Source: DASSUW01 sp963806395 (GTDB lineage: Bacteria > Actinomycetota > Thermoleophilia > Solirubrobacterales > Solirubrobacteraceae). From it: 64,000 nt of DNA. A program made the position numbers and the translations under genes. Below the pieces are notes generated by a model. The model was not told where the DNA came from. It worked only from the letters and a program-made list of their open reading frames with translations, and made no database searches. Of the stretch, positions 16,167 to 25,200 are shown one piece after another (the first letter of the stretch is position 1; each line of letters opens with the position of its first letter). Location of the stretch: assembly GCA_963806395.1 (NCBI GenBank), contig CAWDYI010000019.1:372001-436000 (forward strand). Reading direction: 5' to 3'.

Positions 16167-16448
16167 TTGCTCCCCGAGGGCACCTCTGGCGGAAGGGATT
16201 GTTCGTCGAACCATGGAGGCCCGGCGCCGCGGCAGCGCGAGCGTATCCCTGGCCCGGCATAGGCGGTTGGCTTTGACCGGCCGGATCGGCTCTCGGCCCT
16301 GATTGCGACACTCCGTGGATTGGCGGTAGCACCTCGCTTGCCGTGCGGTTCGCTGATAGACGCTTAGAGCGACGTTGGGTGAGGCCCTCCTCGGCGTTTG
16401 CCGGGAGGGTCTTTTCTTTCCATCTCTATTTGGGGAGGGCGAAGCCCT

Positions 16449-17683
16449 ATGAGGTCTGGATTGCTCGAGAGAGTTCCGTTTGATCGGGTTGTCGTGGCGA
16501 TCGATCCGGGCAAGGCGTCGCACCGGGTCTGGGTCACTGACGCGGACGGGCTTGATCGGCGAGCCGGCGTCGTTGCCGTCGTCGCGGGTCGGCATCGAGC
16601 AGCTCGGCGGGCATGGTCGGCGAGGTCGATCCGGTGATCGCGCTGGAGGCGACCGGGGCGCTGCATCGGCGCGTGGGCGGCCGAGCTCGAGCGGCGTTGG
16701 CCGGGGTCGTTGCGGCTGTTCGCGCCGTCAGAGACGCAGGCCGCGCGGGCGCAGCTGGGGACGCGGCGGTTCAAGACCGACGATCGTGACTGCGCCGCGC
16801 TGGTCTGGCTGGCGCGCCAGGGCGCGGGCGGCCGGCGGCGCCGAGCGGCGATCGAGGCGCTGCTGGCGACGGTGTCGCATCGCCGGCAGCTGCTGCTGGC
16901 GCTCAAGCCGCTGCGGCAGCGGCTGCATGATCAGCTCAACGCGCTCGCGCCCGGCCTGTCGGCGCCGGCCGGTCACGGCCGCGCGCTGCCGCTTGAGACG
17001 CCGACCGGCCGGGCGGTGCTGGCCTGCGCGGCCGCGTTCGCCGGCCGGCCGCCGGTCGTCCGGTCGCTGAAGGCACGCGCCGACGGCCGCCTGAGCGACG
17101 CCGACCGCGCGCTTCTGGGCCGAGCGCTGGAAGCAGCTGCCTGGCGCCGCCGGCCGACGCCGAGCTGCGCGCCGCATCGGCTCGCCCGCGACCTTGATCG
17201 CTTCGATGCGCTGCGCGAGGACATCGCCGTTCGTCGACGACCAGCTCGAGCGAGTTGCTCGCCGACACGGCTGGCCAGATCCTGACGACCCTGCCCGGCG
17301 TCAAGGTCGTCCGCGCAGCCGCGTTCGCCGCGCACACGCTGCCGATCGAGCGGTTCCCGACCCCCGAGCACCTCTACTCGGCGACCGGCCTGGCGCCGGC
17401 CAGCTATGAGTCCGCGACCGTCAAACGCCGCGGCGGCATCTCCCGCACCGGCCTGCCTGAACACCGCGACGCGTTGATGGGCATCGCCTGGGGCCTCGGC
17501 CACCACGCGCCCGCCTTCCAGGCCCGGCTCGCCGAGCTCAACCGCCCGCGGCCTCACCGGCATCCAGGCCCGTGTCGCGATCGCCCGCCACGCCTGCCGG
17601 CTCGTGCTGGCGACATGCTCTTCACCCAACAGCCCTACGACGATCAGCGTTACGATCGCGCCAGGCGAGACCGCGGGCGGTGA
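16449..17683 (+). pseudogene. IS110 family transposase, decayed
   Basis: The ATG at 16449 begins VVVAIDPGKASHRVWVTD, the first Asp motif of the IS110 DEDD (RuvC-like) domain. Later pieces in other frames are VIALEATGALHR (near 16635), RRFKTDDRDCAALVWLARQG (near 16766) and the C-terminal Transposase_20 block LTTLPGVKVVRAAAFAAH, then ATGLAPASYESATVKRRGG (17280-17440). At least four frame changes (near 16559, 16640-16670, 17225 and 17545) break it. Inverted ends were not identified. The 16260-16448 stretch corresponds to the 5' non-coding end where IS110 elements encode a bridge RNA. Confidence 0.85.
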
Positions 17684-17939
17684 CGGCGTTCTTCAGCTAT
17701 GCCGCACGACGGCGCAACCTAGCTTGCCGCCCGCCCGCGCTCGCCGGTCCTCACGGCGCACACGAAAGCCTGCCGCACGACGGCGCCTGATCAGCCTGCC
17801 GACCCGACCGGCACCCTCCCGGCGCACGAACCCGATCGCCGCAAACACCGCGATCACCGACCGCGGCGCCGACCCCTGCGGCCACCGCGACTTGACTCTC
17901 AGCCGGAAAGCTAGTCGCCGGAAGCGGCAGACGCGATAG

Positions 17940-18349
17940 TCGCTGACCGGCTGCTCGAGCACGTGCCGCAGCTGCTCGTCGAGCGGCGTCTGCCGCTTCG
18001 GCCGCCTCAAACGCGGCCTCGAACTCCTGCTGGACGTACTCCTGGAAGATCCGGGAGCTGCGGACCAGAACGTCCCGGGCACAACCTCAAGCCATTTGGG
18101 CGTCCGGCCACGGACGCCTTTCGACGTCGCTGGTTCGACCTCGCGAATAACCCCCAAGTTGCGCAGGCGGGCGAGCACCGCGGCAACTGCACTGGGGGAG
18201 ACGCCCAGCTCACGGCTGACCTCATGCAAGAAGAAGCGCCCATCCGGCCGGTCGCTGATCCAAAGAACGGTGGAAAGCACGTAGCTATGCCCGAAAAGGG
18301 CCTTCGAGCAATCGACTTCAAGCCGTCGGTCGGAAGAGTCGTCCGCCAC
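17940..18349 (-). pseudogene. Winged-helix regulator, frameshifted
   Basis: From the ATG at 18349 the frame gives YVLSTVLWISDRPDGRFFLH, then SRELGVSPSAVAAVLARLRN and LGVIREVEPATS, a MarR/ArsR-like winged helix. After GTFWSAA (about 18060) this frame turns into low-complexity Ser/Arg sequence, while another frame on the same strand continues as RIFQEYVQQEFEAAFEAAEA, a plausible helical C-terminus. A one-base change near 18055 is likely. The exact end is uncertain. Regulated target unknown. Confidence 0.55.
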
Positions 18350-18433
18350 TAGCGTTAGATTAGTTTCTGCATTCCGGAAACAATTCTACCGTTGGATGGA
18401 GACAGTATCCGACGATCGCAACAGGAGGACGGT

Positions 18434-18589
18434 ATGAGGCCGTTTCTTGAGGTCTGTATCGGAGTGGTGGGTCTCTTCATGACGGTCGCGAGCATCGTCA
18501 TGCTGTCGGCGCCGCTGGGCATTACGGGCGTCGTGCTGACCGGCGTAGCGGTCGGTATGAGGCTCAACGCACCGCCGCCGGCGGGATGA
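18434..18589 (+). CDS. 51-residue membrane peptide
   Basis: ATG 18434 is preceded by AGGAGG at an 8 bp distance, one of the best ribosome-binding sites in the island. The peptide is mostly hydrophobic, with one or two membrane segments (FLEVCIGVVGLFMTVASIVM and LGITGVVLTGVAVGMRL), and ends APPPAG. It lies divergent from the broken regulator and 248 bp before the relaxase. Role unknown; small membrane proteins near transfer genes occur in actinobacterial elements. Confidence 0.6.
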   Translation: MRPFLEVCIGVVGLFMTVASIVMLSAPLGITGVVLTGVAVGMRLNAPPPAG

Positions 18590-18836
18590 GGGCGACGTGC
18601 CCCACCCGAAGCTCGACTTCGAAGCTGCCGACAGCCAACGACACGGTGACCATGCACGAAGTGCAAGTGCGTGCCGCTGTCCGTGGGGTTCGTGTAGCTG
18701 TCGCGTCGAGGTAGCCGCCGGCGCCTGAGCGTCTGCCGTCTCGCGCCGAGGATTCTCGCCGACCGAGCTCCCGTTGTCCGACTTCTCGGTAGTTGGCCCA
18801 GTGCCGTGTTCGGCGGCTTGAGGGTCAGAGACGAAG

Positions 18837-21425
18837 ATGCTGTCGATCGGAAAGATCGCCGTCGGCCAGGCCGACTACTACCTCGAGCAGGCTCACGGGC
18901 CGACGACTCGGACGCGCGCCGTGAGCAGCGGCGTCGAGGACTACTACCTCGAGCGGGCCTGAGCCGGACGGCGAGTGGATGGGCGACGGCGCGGCGTTGC
19001 TCGGCCTGCGCGGCAAGGTCGACGGTGACGAGCTGCATCGCGTGCTGGCCGGCGAGCACCCGGCGAGCGGGGTGCCGCTCGGCCGCTGGACCGCCTCGCG
19101 CGTCCCGGGGTTCGATCTGACGTTCTCGGCGCCGAAGAGCGTGAGCGTTCTCTTCGGCATCGGCGATGAGTCGGTGCGGCGGGCGATCCAGGCGGCGCAC
19201 GGTCGTCGCGGTTGCGGACGCCTTCGGCTACATGGAGCGGCAGGCCGCGGTGACTCGCCGCGGCGCCGGCGGTATCCACAGGATCCCGGGCCGCGGGTTG
19301 ATCGCGGCCGCGTTCCGACACCGGACGTCTCGGGCCGGCGATCCGCAGCTCCACACGCACGTCCTCGTCGCGAACCTCACGCTCGGTGCGGACGGGCGCT
19401 GGTCGGCGCTCGATGGACGAGGGATCTATGCGCACGCGAAGACGGCCGGCTACCTCTACGAGGCGCGGCTGCGGGCTGAGCTGACGCGCGAGCTCGGTGT
19501 CGAGTGGACGCCGGTGCGGAACGGGATCGCCGACATCGCTGGTGTGCCGCCGGCGGTGCTGCGCGCGTTCAGCCGGCGGCGGGCGGAGATCGAGGCCGAG
19601 CTCGCGCGGCGTGGCACCCATTCCGCTGCCGCCGCGCAGATCGCGACGCTGGAGACGCGCCGGAGCAAGGACTACCGGGTCAGCCCGGAGCAGCTGGTTC
19701 CGGAGTGGCGGCGACGGGCGGCGAGCCTCGGCCTGGCGCCCGAGCACGTTCGGGCGCTCGTTGGGCGCGGGTCGGCGCGGACGTTGGATCCGGCGATGGA
19801 GGAGCGGGCTGCGGTTCGGCTCGCGGCGGCTGACGGGCTGACGCACCGTCGCTCGACGTTCACGCGCCGCGACGTGATCCAGCGACTCTGCGAGGAGCTG
19901 CCTGCGGGCGTCGACGTGACGGCCGCTGAGATCGAGCGTGCGGCCGACAGCTTTCTGCGGTCGGACCGGGCCGTCGTGCTGGCCGTCGGCGCGGCGCGCC
20001 GCGGACGTGCTGCATCGGAAGGACGGCCGCGTCGTGCCGATCGCTGCCGAGGAGCGGGTGTACTCGACGCCCGAGCTGCTCGTACTCGAGCAGCGCGTGC
20101 TCGAGCAGGCGGTCGCCGGCCAGGCTGCTGGGATCGCCGTGGCGAGGGACGCGGCGATCGAGCGTGCGATCAGGCGGCGGCCGACGATCGCGGAGGAACA
20201 GGCCGCGATGGTGCGGCGGCTGACGACCGACGGCGCCGGCATCTCCGTGGTCGTCGGGAAGGCCGGCACCGGGAAGACCTTCGCGCTCGCAGCAGCCCGC
20301 GAGGCGTGGGGCGCGAGCGGCTATCGAGTCGTCGGTGCGGCGCTGAGCTGGCGTGCGGCACGGGAGCTCGAGGAGAGCGCGGACATTCCGACCATCAGCG
20401 TCGAGGCGCTGCTCGCGCGGCTGCGGGAGCGACCGGTCACGACGCTGCCGCGGCGAGCCGTCGTGGTTGTCGATGAGGCCGGCATGGTCGCGACCCGCCA
20501 GCTGGCCGAGCTGGTCGATCACGCGGCTCGCCGCCGCGCGAAGCTCGTGCTGGTCGGCGACCATCGCCAGCTGGCCGAGATCGAGGCCGGTGGGGCGTTC
20601 CGCGCCCTCGCGAGCCGGCTGCCGGTGATCGAGCTCACCGAGAACCGCCGGCAGACCGCCGAGTGGGAGCGCGACGCGCTGGCGCTGCTGCGCGACGGTG
20701 ATCCGGGCAAGGCGTTGCGGCTGTACGAGGACCACGAGCGCGTCGTGATCGGCGAGCACGCGGAGGAGGTACGCCGCCACCTGGTCGCCGACTGGTGGGC
20801 ATCGCGTGACGCGGACGGTGCGCTGATGATCGCGTTCAGGCGGGCCGACGTCGCCGACCTGAATGGACGCGCCCGCGCGCTCGTGCGCGCGAGCGGCGGT
20901 CTCGGCGACGACGAGCTCGTGCTGCCCGGCGGCTCGTTCGCGGTCGGCGATCGCGTGCTGCTGCGTCGCAACGACCGCCGGCTGGGTGTCGCGAACGGAG
21001 ACCGCGCGACGGTCGCCGCCATCGACGCCGCCGCGGGGGCGGTGACCGTGGACATCCGCGGGCGGCGGGTCACCCTCGACCGCGCGTACCTCGAACCGAC
21101 GAGCGAGCGAACCGGGCCCTCGCTGGTGCACGGCTACGCGATCACGGGCCACAGCGCCCAGGGCCTGACGTGCGACCAGGCCTTCGTTCTCGTCACGAGC
21201 GAGGCGTCGCGCGAGTGGTGCTACACCGCGCTGAGTCGCGGCCGCCAGGCCAACCGGATCTACGCCGTGGCGCGGGAGCCGGAGGAACGCGCCGAGTTCG
21301 CACCGTCGCATGGTCGCCGGCGGGATGGACGGGACGTGCTTGCGGACGCGTTCAGTCGCTCGACGGCCCAGAGCCTCGCGAGTGAGTGGAGTCGGGACGA
21401 TCGCGACATCGGGCTGGAGCGCTAG
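18837..21425 (+). pseudogene. MobF (TrwC/TraA) relaxase-helicase with three frameshifts
   Basis: ATG 18837 begins MLSIGKIAVGQADYYLEQA, the N-terminus of MobF relaxases with catalytic tyrosines. The frame hits TGA at 18960 and resumes at 18961 (EPDGEWMGDGAALLGL), carries FDLTFSAPKSVSVLFGIGDE, shifts again near 19200 before VADAFGYMERQ, includes the metal-binding motif DPQLHTHVLVANL, and shifts a third time near 19995. The C-terminal RecD-like helicase then has Walker A VVVGKAGTGKTFALAAAREA, Walker B VVVVDEAGM and SLVHGYAITGHSAQGLT. Restored length would be about 860 residues. It would nick oriT and unwind transferred DNA. Confidence 0.88.
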
Positions 21426-21427
21426 AG

Positions 21428-21655
21428 GTGGCCGTCGTCGACACTGGACAGAACGGCGCGACGCGGACTCCGCTCTCCGAGCCGCTGTTGACGGCCGACG
21501 AGGTCGCGGCGCTGCTCCGCGTCCCGCGCTCGACCGTCTACGAGCTGACGCGCACGCGCCGCCTGCCGCACATCAAGGTCGGCCGCCGGACGCTCTTCGT
21601 GCGCATCGACCTCGACGCGTGGGTCGTCGCCAACCGCGTCACGCCGCGGCTGTGA
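21428..21655 (+). CDS. Excisionase-like small helix-turn-helix protein
   Basis: 75 residues from GTG 21428, 2 bp after the relaxase stop. LLTADEVAALLRVPRSTVYE, then LTRTRRLPHIKVGRRTLFVR and IDLDAWV, is the HTH_17/MerR-like pattern of excisionases encoded beside tyrosine integrases. Its 3' end overlaps the convergent integrase end by 17 bp. It would direct the integrase toward excision or regulate it. Confidence 0.85.
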   Translation: MAVVDTGQNGATRTPLSEPLLTADEVAALLRVPRSTVYELTRTRRLPHIKVGRRTLFVRIDLDAWVVANRVTPRL

Positions 21656-22776
21656 CGCGCGGCTCGACCGCGAACGCGTCGGCCACGAGCGCCACCTCGT
21701 CGGGGCGCTCGACGTAGTGGAGGTAGCGCTGCGTCGTGGAGATCTGGGCGTGGCCCATCCACGCCTGGACCTTGAGGATGTCGGCGTTGGCGATCATGCG
21801 GGTGCCGAACGTGTGGCGGAGGTCGTGGAAGCGGAGCGGCCGGAGCGCGGCCCGCGCGAGCGCCGCCTTGTACCGGCGGGAAAGGGCCGAACCGTCGAGG
21901 TAGCCGCCGGTGACGCCCGGGAACACGAGGTCGTCGTGGCCGGTCCAGTGCTCGCGGTCGGCGAGGCGGGCCAAGGCGGTCGCGACGTCGGGTGCCATCG
22001 GGATCGAGCGGACGTGGCCGCTCTTGGGTGACGTGAGGCGGCCGCCGGCGAAGGAGCCGCAGACGCGCACGCGACGACGCGGTGAAGTCGATGTCTCGCC
22101 AGCGGAGCGCGATGAGCTCGCCGCGGCGCAGGCCGGTGAAGGCGGCGGTGAGGAAGATCGCCGCGTCCTGCTCGGACTCGGCCGCTCGGACGAGCGCCCA
22201 GACCTCCTCGGGTGAGAAGACCTCGATGGTCGTCGTCTCCCGGAAGCGGGGCTTCTCGACGTCGGCCATCGGGTTGTAGCGGAGCTTGTGCACGCGGCGG
22301 GCTCGCTTGAGCACGCCGTTGAGCACCGTGAGGATCTTGGACTTCGAGCGGTTGCAGACCGTCAGCGTCGCCTTCCACGCCTCGATGCGATCCGTCGTGA
22401 GGTCCTCGAGGCGCAACGAGCCGAACGCGGGCAGCAGGTGCGCCCGGATGATCGAGCGGTAGTCGACCACCGTGGACGGCTTGCGGTCGAGGTCGAACTC
22501 GACGTAGCGCAGGTACTCGTCGCAGGCGTCGGCGAACGTGACGCCGGTCCGGACCATGCCCGGCAAGGTCCCGGCGCGCGCCGCCGCCAACACGTCGGCG
22601 AGCCAGGCCTCGGCCGTGCGCTTCGTGAAGTAGCCCGCCGGCGGACGACCTCGGCCGGTCCACGCAGGCCCGATCGCGCGCTTGACCTGGCGCCCGTCCG
22701 GGAGCCGGTACTTGGCTCGCCAGGTGGGTCGGCGCTTGCCCTCGTAGCGGAAGACGTGTCCTGAGATCGGTGGCAT
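21639..22776 (-). pseudogene. Tyrosine recombinase (phage-type integrase) with one frameshift
   Basis: From ATG 22776 the N-terminal arm and core-binding domains read MPPISGHVFRYEGKRRPTWR ... VTFADACDEYLRYVEFDLD, and the catalytic domain starts with the first active Arg in FTGLRRGELIALRWRDIDF. Near 22077 the frame changes; the remainder carries SPKSGHVRSIPMAP, FHDLRHTFGTRM (His and second Arg) and MGHAQISTTQRYLHY (nucleophile Tyr). All catalytic residues are present across the two frames, about 378 residues in total. It lies next to the intact tRNA-Lys, as expected for the enzyme that inserted the island. Confidence 0.9.
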
Positions 22777-22868
22777 GGCCGACCTAGCGACCAGCCCCCG
22801 ATACTCGCCCCCGTTTCGGGACCTTTTCGGTACCCCGAAACCCCGCGGTTGCGCATCCAGAAACACGA

Positions 22869-22890
22869 AAGGCCTGCGATTGCAGGCCTT
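22869..22890. terminator. 9 bp stem hairpin beside the tRNA-Lys 3' end
   Basis: AAGGCCTGC, loop GATT, GCAGGCCTT: a perfect stem usable on either strand. On the minus strand it is 7 bp past the tRNA discriminator base and is followed by TCGTGTTTCT, so it can end the tRNA-Lys transcript. It lies on the island side of the attachment repeat, so the island supplies it. Confidence 0.7.
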
Positions 22891-22892
22891 CG

Positions 22893-22940
22893 TCAGTGCC
22901 CCCGCCAGGAATCGAACCTGGAACCTTCGGATTAAGAGTC
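22893..22940 (-). repeat. Right attachment repeat inside tRNA-Lys
   Basis: 48 bp identical to 8035-8082. It covers the anticodon-loop-to-3'-end part of the tRNA and 4 bp beyond. Insertion left a complete tRNA here, so the element core restores the gene. Confidence 0.92.
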
Positions 22941-22969
22941 CGCTGCTCTGCCAGTTGAGCTACAGGGGC
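22897..22969 (-). tRNA. tRNA-Lys (anticodon CTT)
   Basis: 73 nt, CCA not encoded. Acceptor stem GCCCCTG pairs with CGGGGGC, D-arm GCTC/GAGC, anticodon loop CTCTTAA (CTT), T-arm CCAGG-TTCGATT-CCTGG and discriminator A. The anticodon stem has a G27-A43 mismatch, which is also present in the displaced fragment at the other island end. It reads lysine AAG codons and is the island insertion site. Confidence 0.95.
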
Positions 22970-22988
22970 GCCGGAGCGGCGCATCACT

Positions 22989-23753
22989 CTAGCGACCGTC
23001 GGAGTCCTCGTTGTTCTTGGACTTCTTCTTCTTGCCGGCGCCTGACTTGGCCGTGGGCGTGGCGGTTGGGGCGGCTGTCGCGTCCTGCAGCTGCTGGGTC
23101 ACGCTGTTCTGCTTCTCGGCCTCGAGCTCGGCCTTCAGGCCTTCGCGGTCGGCCGGATCGGCGAGTGCGAGCGCCTGCTTGGTCGCGAGGTCGCCCTTGC
23201 GCGTCTGGCCGGCCTGGTACGCGAGCACGGCGAGGGTGCCGAAGGTCCTGGACTTCGGTCGTTCCTCGGTGATGACCTCCTGGGCCGCGACCGCCTTCGG
23301 CAGCTCGTTGAGCCCGACGCTGCTGTAGGCCTGGACCATCATGCCCGCGACGCTGTCGTCGGGCGGGTCCGGGTCGAGCGCGAGGTGCTTCTCCCACGCC
23401 GCCGTCGCGAGCCGCAGCTGCTCCTTGCCCTGCTCGGTGAACGCGCGCTGCGCCGGATCGAAGAAGTCCGGGGCGCTCGCGAGCTGGTAGCGGGCGCGGG
23501 CGGCCGCCGCCCATGCCGCGTCGTCCTGCGGGTTCGCGCGTGCCTTCGCCTCGGCTTCGCGGGCGCGCTTGCGATACGCATCGGTGCTGGTGTCGGTCGC
23601 GGCGCTGCGGTCGGTCAGCGCGTCCACGAGACCACCGGAGACGTCGCCGCCGATCCCGAAGAAGACGAGGCCACCGCCCATCAGCAGCGCGAGGCTGAGG
23701 TAGACGGCTTTGACGGTGTTGCGGCGCCCGGCGCCTCTGAGGTCGAACAGCAT
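22989..23753 (-). CDS. Membrane-anchored TPR-like protein
   Basis: 254 residues from ATG 23753. A hydrophobic segment near the N-terminus (AVYLSLALLMGGGLVFFGIG, residues 16-35) is followed by helical repeats rich in Ala, with ANPQDDAAWAAAARARYQLA and ERPKSRTFGTLAVLAYQAGQ recalling degenerate TPR units. The tail is Ala/Thr/Pro-rich and ends in a lysine cluster. The stop-to-start distance to tatC is 6 bp, so it is likely co-transcribed with tatA-tatC. A scaffolding or assembly role in the envelope is a guess. Confidence 0.75.
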   Translation of the reverse strand: MLFDLRGAGRRNTVKAVYLSLALLMGGGLVFFGIGGDVSGGLVDALTDRSAATDTSTDAYRKRAREAEAKARANPQDDAAWAAAARARYQLASAPDFFDPAQRAFTEQGKEQLRLATAAWEKHLALDPDPPDDSVAGMMVQAYSSVGLNELPKAVAAQEVITEERPKSRTFGTLAVLAYQAGQTRKGDLATKQALALADPADREGLKAELEAEKQNSVTQQLQDATAAPTATPTAKSGAGKKKKSKNNEDSDGR

Positions 23754-23759
23754 CGTTAT

Positions 23760-24773
23760 TCAGTCTTCGAGATCGTGGTCGTGCGGGGACTCGACGTCGT
23801 CGGCAGCCGCGAACTCGGCTTCCTCACGGGCGCGGGCCCGCTCGGCACGACGATCGACAATCGATGCTAAGAGGATAGAGCCCTCGAATAAGACGACCAG
23901 CGGGGCCATCAGGATCAGCATCGTGACTGGGTCCTGGCCGGGCAGCAGCATCGCCAGCACGGCGATCACGAGGATCGCGTAACGGCGGTTCTTGCGCAGC
24001 TGGCGCGGCGTGACGATCCCGACCCGCGTGATCGCGAGGATGCCGATCGGGATCTGGAAGGCGATCCCCATCGCCATCAGCACCATGATCGAGAACTTGT
24101 AGTAGTCCCGGGCCTGCAGGAGGATGTCGAAGTTGTCGTCGTTGAAGTTCTGCAGGAAGTTGATGGCGTTCGGCAGCACCAGGTAGTACGCGAACACGAC
24201 GCCGGCGATGAACAGGAACGGCACCATCGCCATCAGCGGCAGCGCGACCTGGCGCTCGCGCGGCGAGAACGCCGGTAACACGAACGCGTACGCCTGGTAC
24301 AGCAGGAACGGCAGGGCCAGCAGCAGCGCCGCGTAGCCGGCCACCTTGAACGTGACCATGAACGGCTCGCCGACTCCGAGCGTGACCGGGCGGCGAGCCG
24401 ACGCCTTGGGCGCGACAGCGGCGGTGGCGGTCGACAGGCGGGCGAACTCGGCCCACTGCGCGCGCAGCGCCGGGCTGAGATCGTCCGACCGCGCCATCGC
24501 GCGGCTCAGTACGGCGGACTGCAGGTACCAGCGCTTCTGCGCCTGCTGGAACGCCGCGGTGCGCTCGAGCGGGTCCTCGCTGCCCTTCGTGAACGCCGAC
24601 TTCTCCAGCGGCCGGTCCATGATCTCGAGGATCAGGTCGTTCTGCCAGAAGCAGACCGCGAAGGCCGCCGCCAGCACGGCCAGGCAGAGGATGATCCGCG
24701 TCCGCAGCTCGTCGAGGTGCTCGACGAGGCTGAGGCGATCCTCGTGCGCGATAGGCCGCAGGGCGGTGGCCAT
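23760..24773 (-). CDS. tatC: Sec-independent translocase TatC, enlarged
   Basis: 337 residues. The signature LSLVEHLDELRTRI (14-27) precedes TM1, and later helices carry VAGYAALLLALPFLLYQAYA, FSPRERQVALPL and FQIPIGILAITRVGIVTPRQ. About 75-80 extra residues (roughly 52-130, with LERTAAFQQAQKRWYLQSAV) sit in the first extracytoplasmic loop, making it longer than the usual 240-260 residues, and the C-terminus has an acidic tail. TatC binds twin-arginine signal peptides and forms the export site with TatA. The start is 24 bp from the tatA stop. Confidence 0.95.
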   Translation of the reverse strand: MATALRPIAHEDRLSLVEHLDELRTRIILCLAVLAAAFAVCFWQNDLILEIMDRPLEKSAFTKGSEDPLERTAAFQQAQKRWYLQSAVLSRAMARSDDLSPALRAQWAEFARLSTATAAVAPKASARRPVTLGVGEPFMVTFKVAGYAALLLALPFLLYQAYAFVLPAFSPRERQVALPLMAMVPFLFIAGVVFAYYLVLPNAINFLQNFNDDNFDILLQARDYYKFSIMVLMAMGIAFQIPIGILAITRVGIVTPRQLRKNRRYAILVIAVLAMLLPGQDPVTMLILMAPLVVLFEGSILLASIVDRRAERARAREEAEFAAADDVESPHDHDLED

Positions 24774-24797
24774 GGCCTCGTGCGGCTCGCGCGAGCG

Positions 24798-25088
24798 CTA
24801 GCTGCGGGTGCGCTCGGACACGACCTCGCCGTCGACCGGAGTGGCCGCGGTCTCGTCGTCCGGGCGGCCCAGCGCTGCGTTGGCCTGACGGCGGGTGTCG
24901 GACTCGTCCCCGTCGGCGTCGTCGTCGTCGAAGTCCTTGTCGGAGCCCTTGCCCGAGATCGAGTCGCGGAACTCCTTCATGCCCGAGCCCAGGGACCGGC
25001 CGAGGCCCGGCAGCCGCTTGGGGCCGAAGATCACGAGGACGATCACCAGGACGATGATCAGCTCTGTGGGACCGATGCTGTTGAACAC
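24798..25088 (-). CDS. tatA: Sec-independent translocase TatA
   Basis: 96 residues from GTG 25088, preceded by AAAAGGA. One N-terminal membrane helix (TELIIVLVIVLVIFGPKRLP) carries the FGPKRLPGLGRSLG hinge and amphipathic helix of TatA/E proteins; the tail is strongly acidic. It polymerises around TatC-bound substrates. First gene of the tat operon, with a good sigma-70-like promoter upstream. Confidence 0.95.
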   Translation of the reverse strand: MFNSIGPTELIIVLVIVLVIFGPKRLPGLGRSLGSGMKEFRDSISGKGSDKDFDDDDADGDESDTRRQANAALGRPDDETAATPVDGEVVSERTRS

Positions 25089-25124
25089 GTGTCTGATCCT
25101 TTTCGAGGCGCTCTGCGAAGGGTA

Positions 25125-25153
25125 GCGATAGGAGCTTGACCCATTTGAATCAA
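25125..25153 (-). promoter_or_regulatory. Probable tat operon promoter
   Basis: On the minus strand TTGATT (25153-25148) and TATCGC (25130-25125) are separated by exactly 17 bp and lie about 37 bp before the tatA GTG. Both hexamers are AT-rich against a GC-rich background. Predicted from spacing and resemblance only. Confidence 0.5.
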
Positions 25154-25200
25154 GTTCGCGAACGCCCTGCCGATCTTAGGGCCACAACCCGCTCGACCCA

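Larger units (their letters stand above)
8035..22940. mobile_element. 14.9 kb integrated island in tRNA-Lys (ICE or mobilisable island remnant)
   Basis: Two identical 48 bp direct repeats (8035-8082 and 22893-22940, offset 14,858 bp) bound the region. The right copy is the 3' part of an intact tRNA-Lys gene and the left copy is the displaced fragment. Inside, next to the intact tRNA, are a tyrosine integrase, a small excisionase-like protein and a MobF-type relaxase, the usual order for actinobacterial integrative elements. The integrase, relaxase and an IS110 transposase are frameshifted, so the island probably no longer moves on its own. Cargo between 10537 and 16166 consists of a SLATT/nucleotidyltransferase pair and an ArsR-controlled operon. 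Confidence 0.88.

Noticed and set aside
17700..17786. Two copies of TGCCGCACGACGGCGC 71 bp apart as a CRISPR or iteron array
   Set aside because: Only two copies and no regular spacers; probably a by-product of IS110-end decay.
25135..25154. CTTGA-N10-TCAAG inverted repeat as a HAIR-type heat-shock operator
   Set aside because: Half-sites lack the full CTTGAGT-N7-ACTCAAG pattern and the sequence is better explained by the -35 of the tat promoter.
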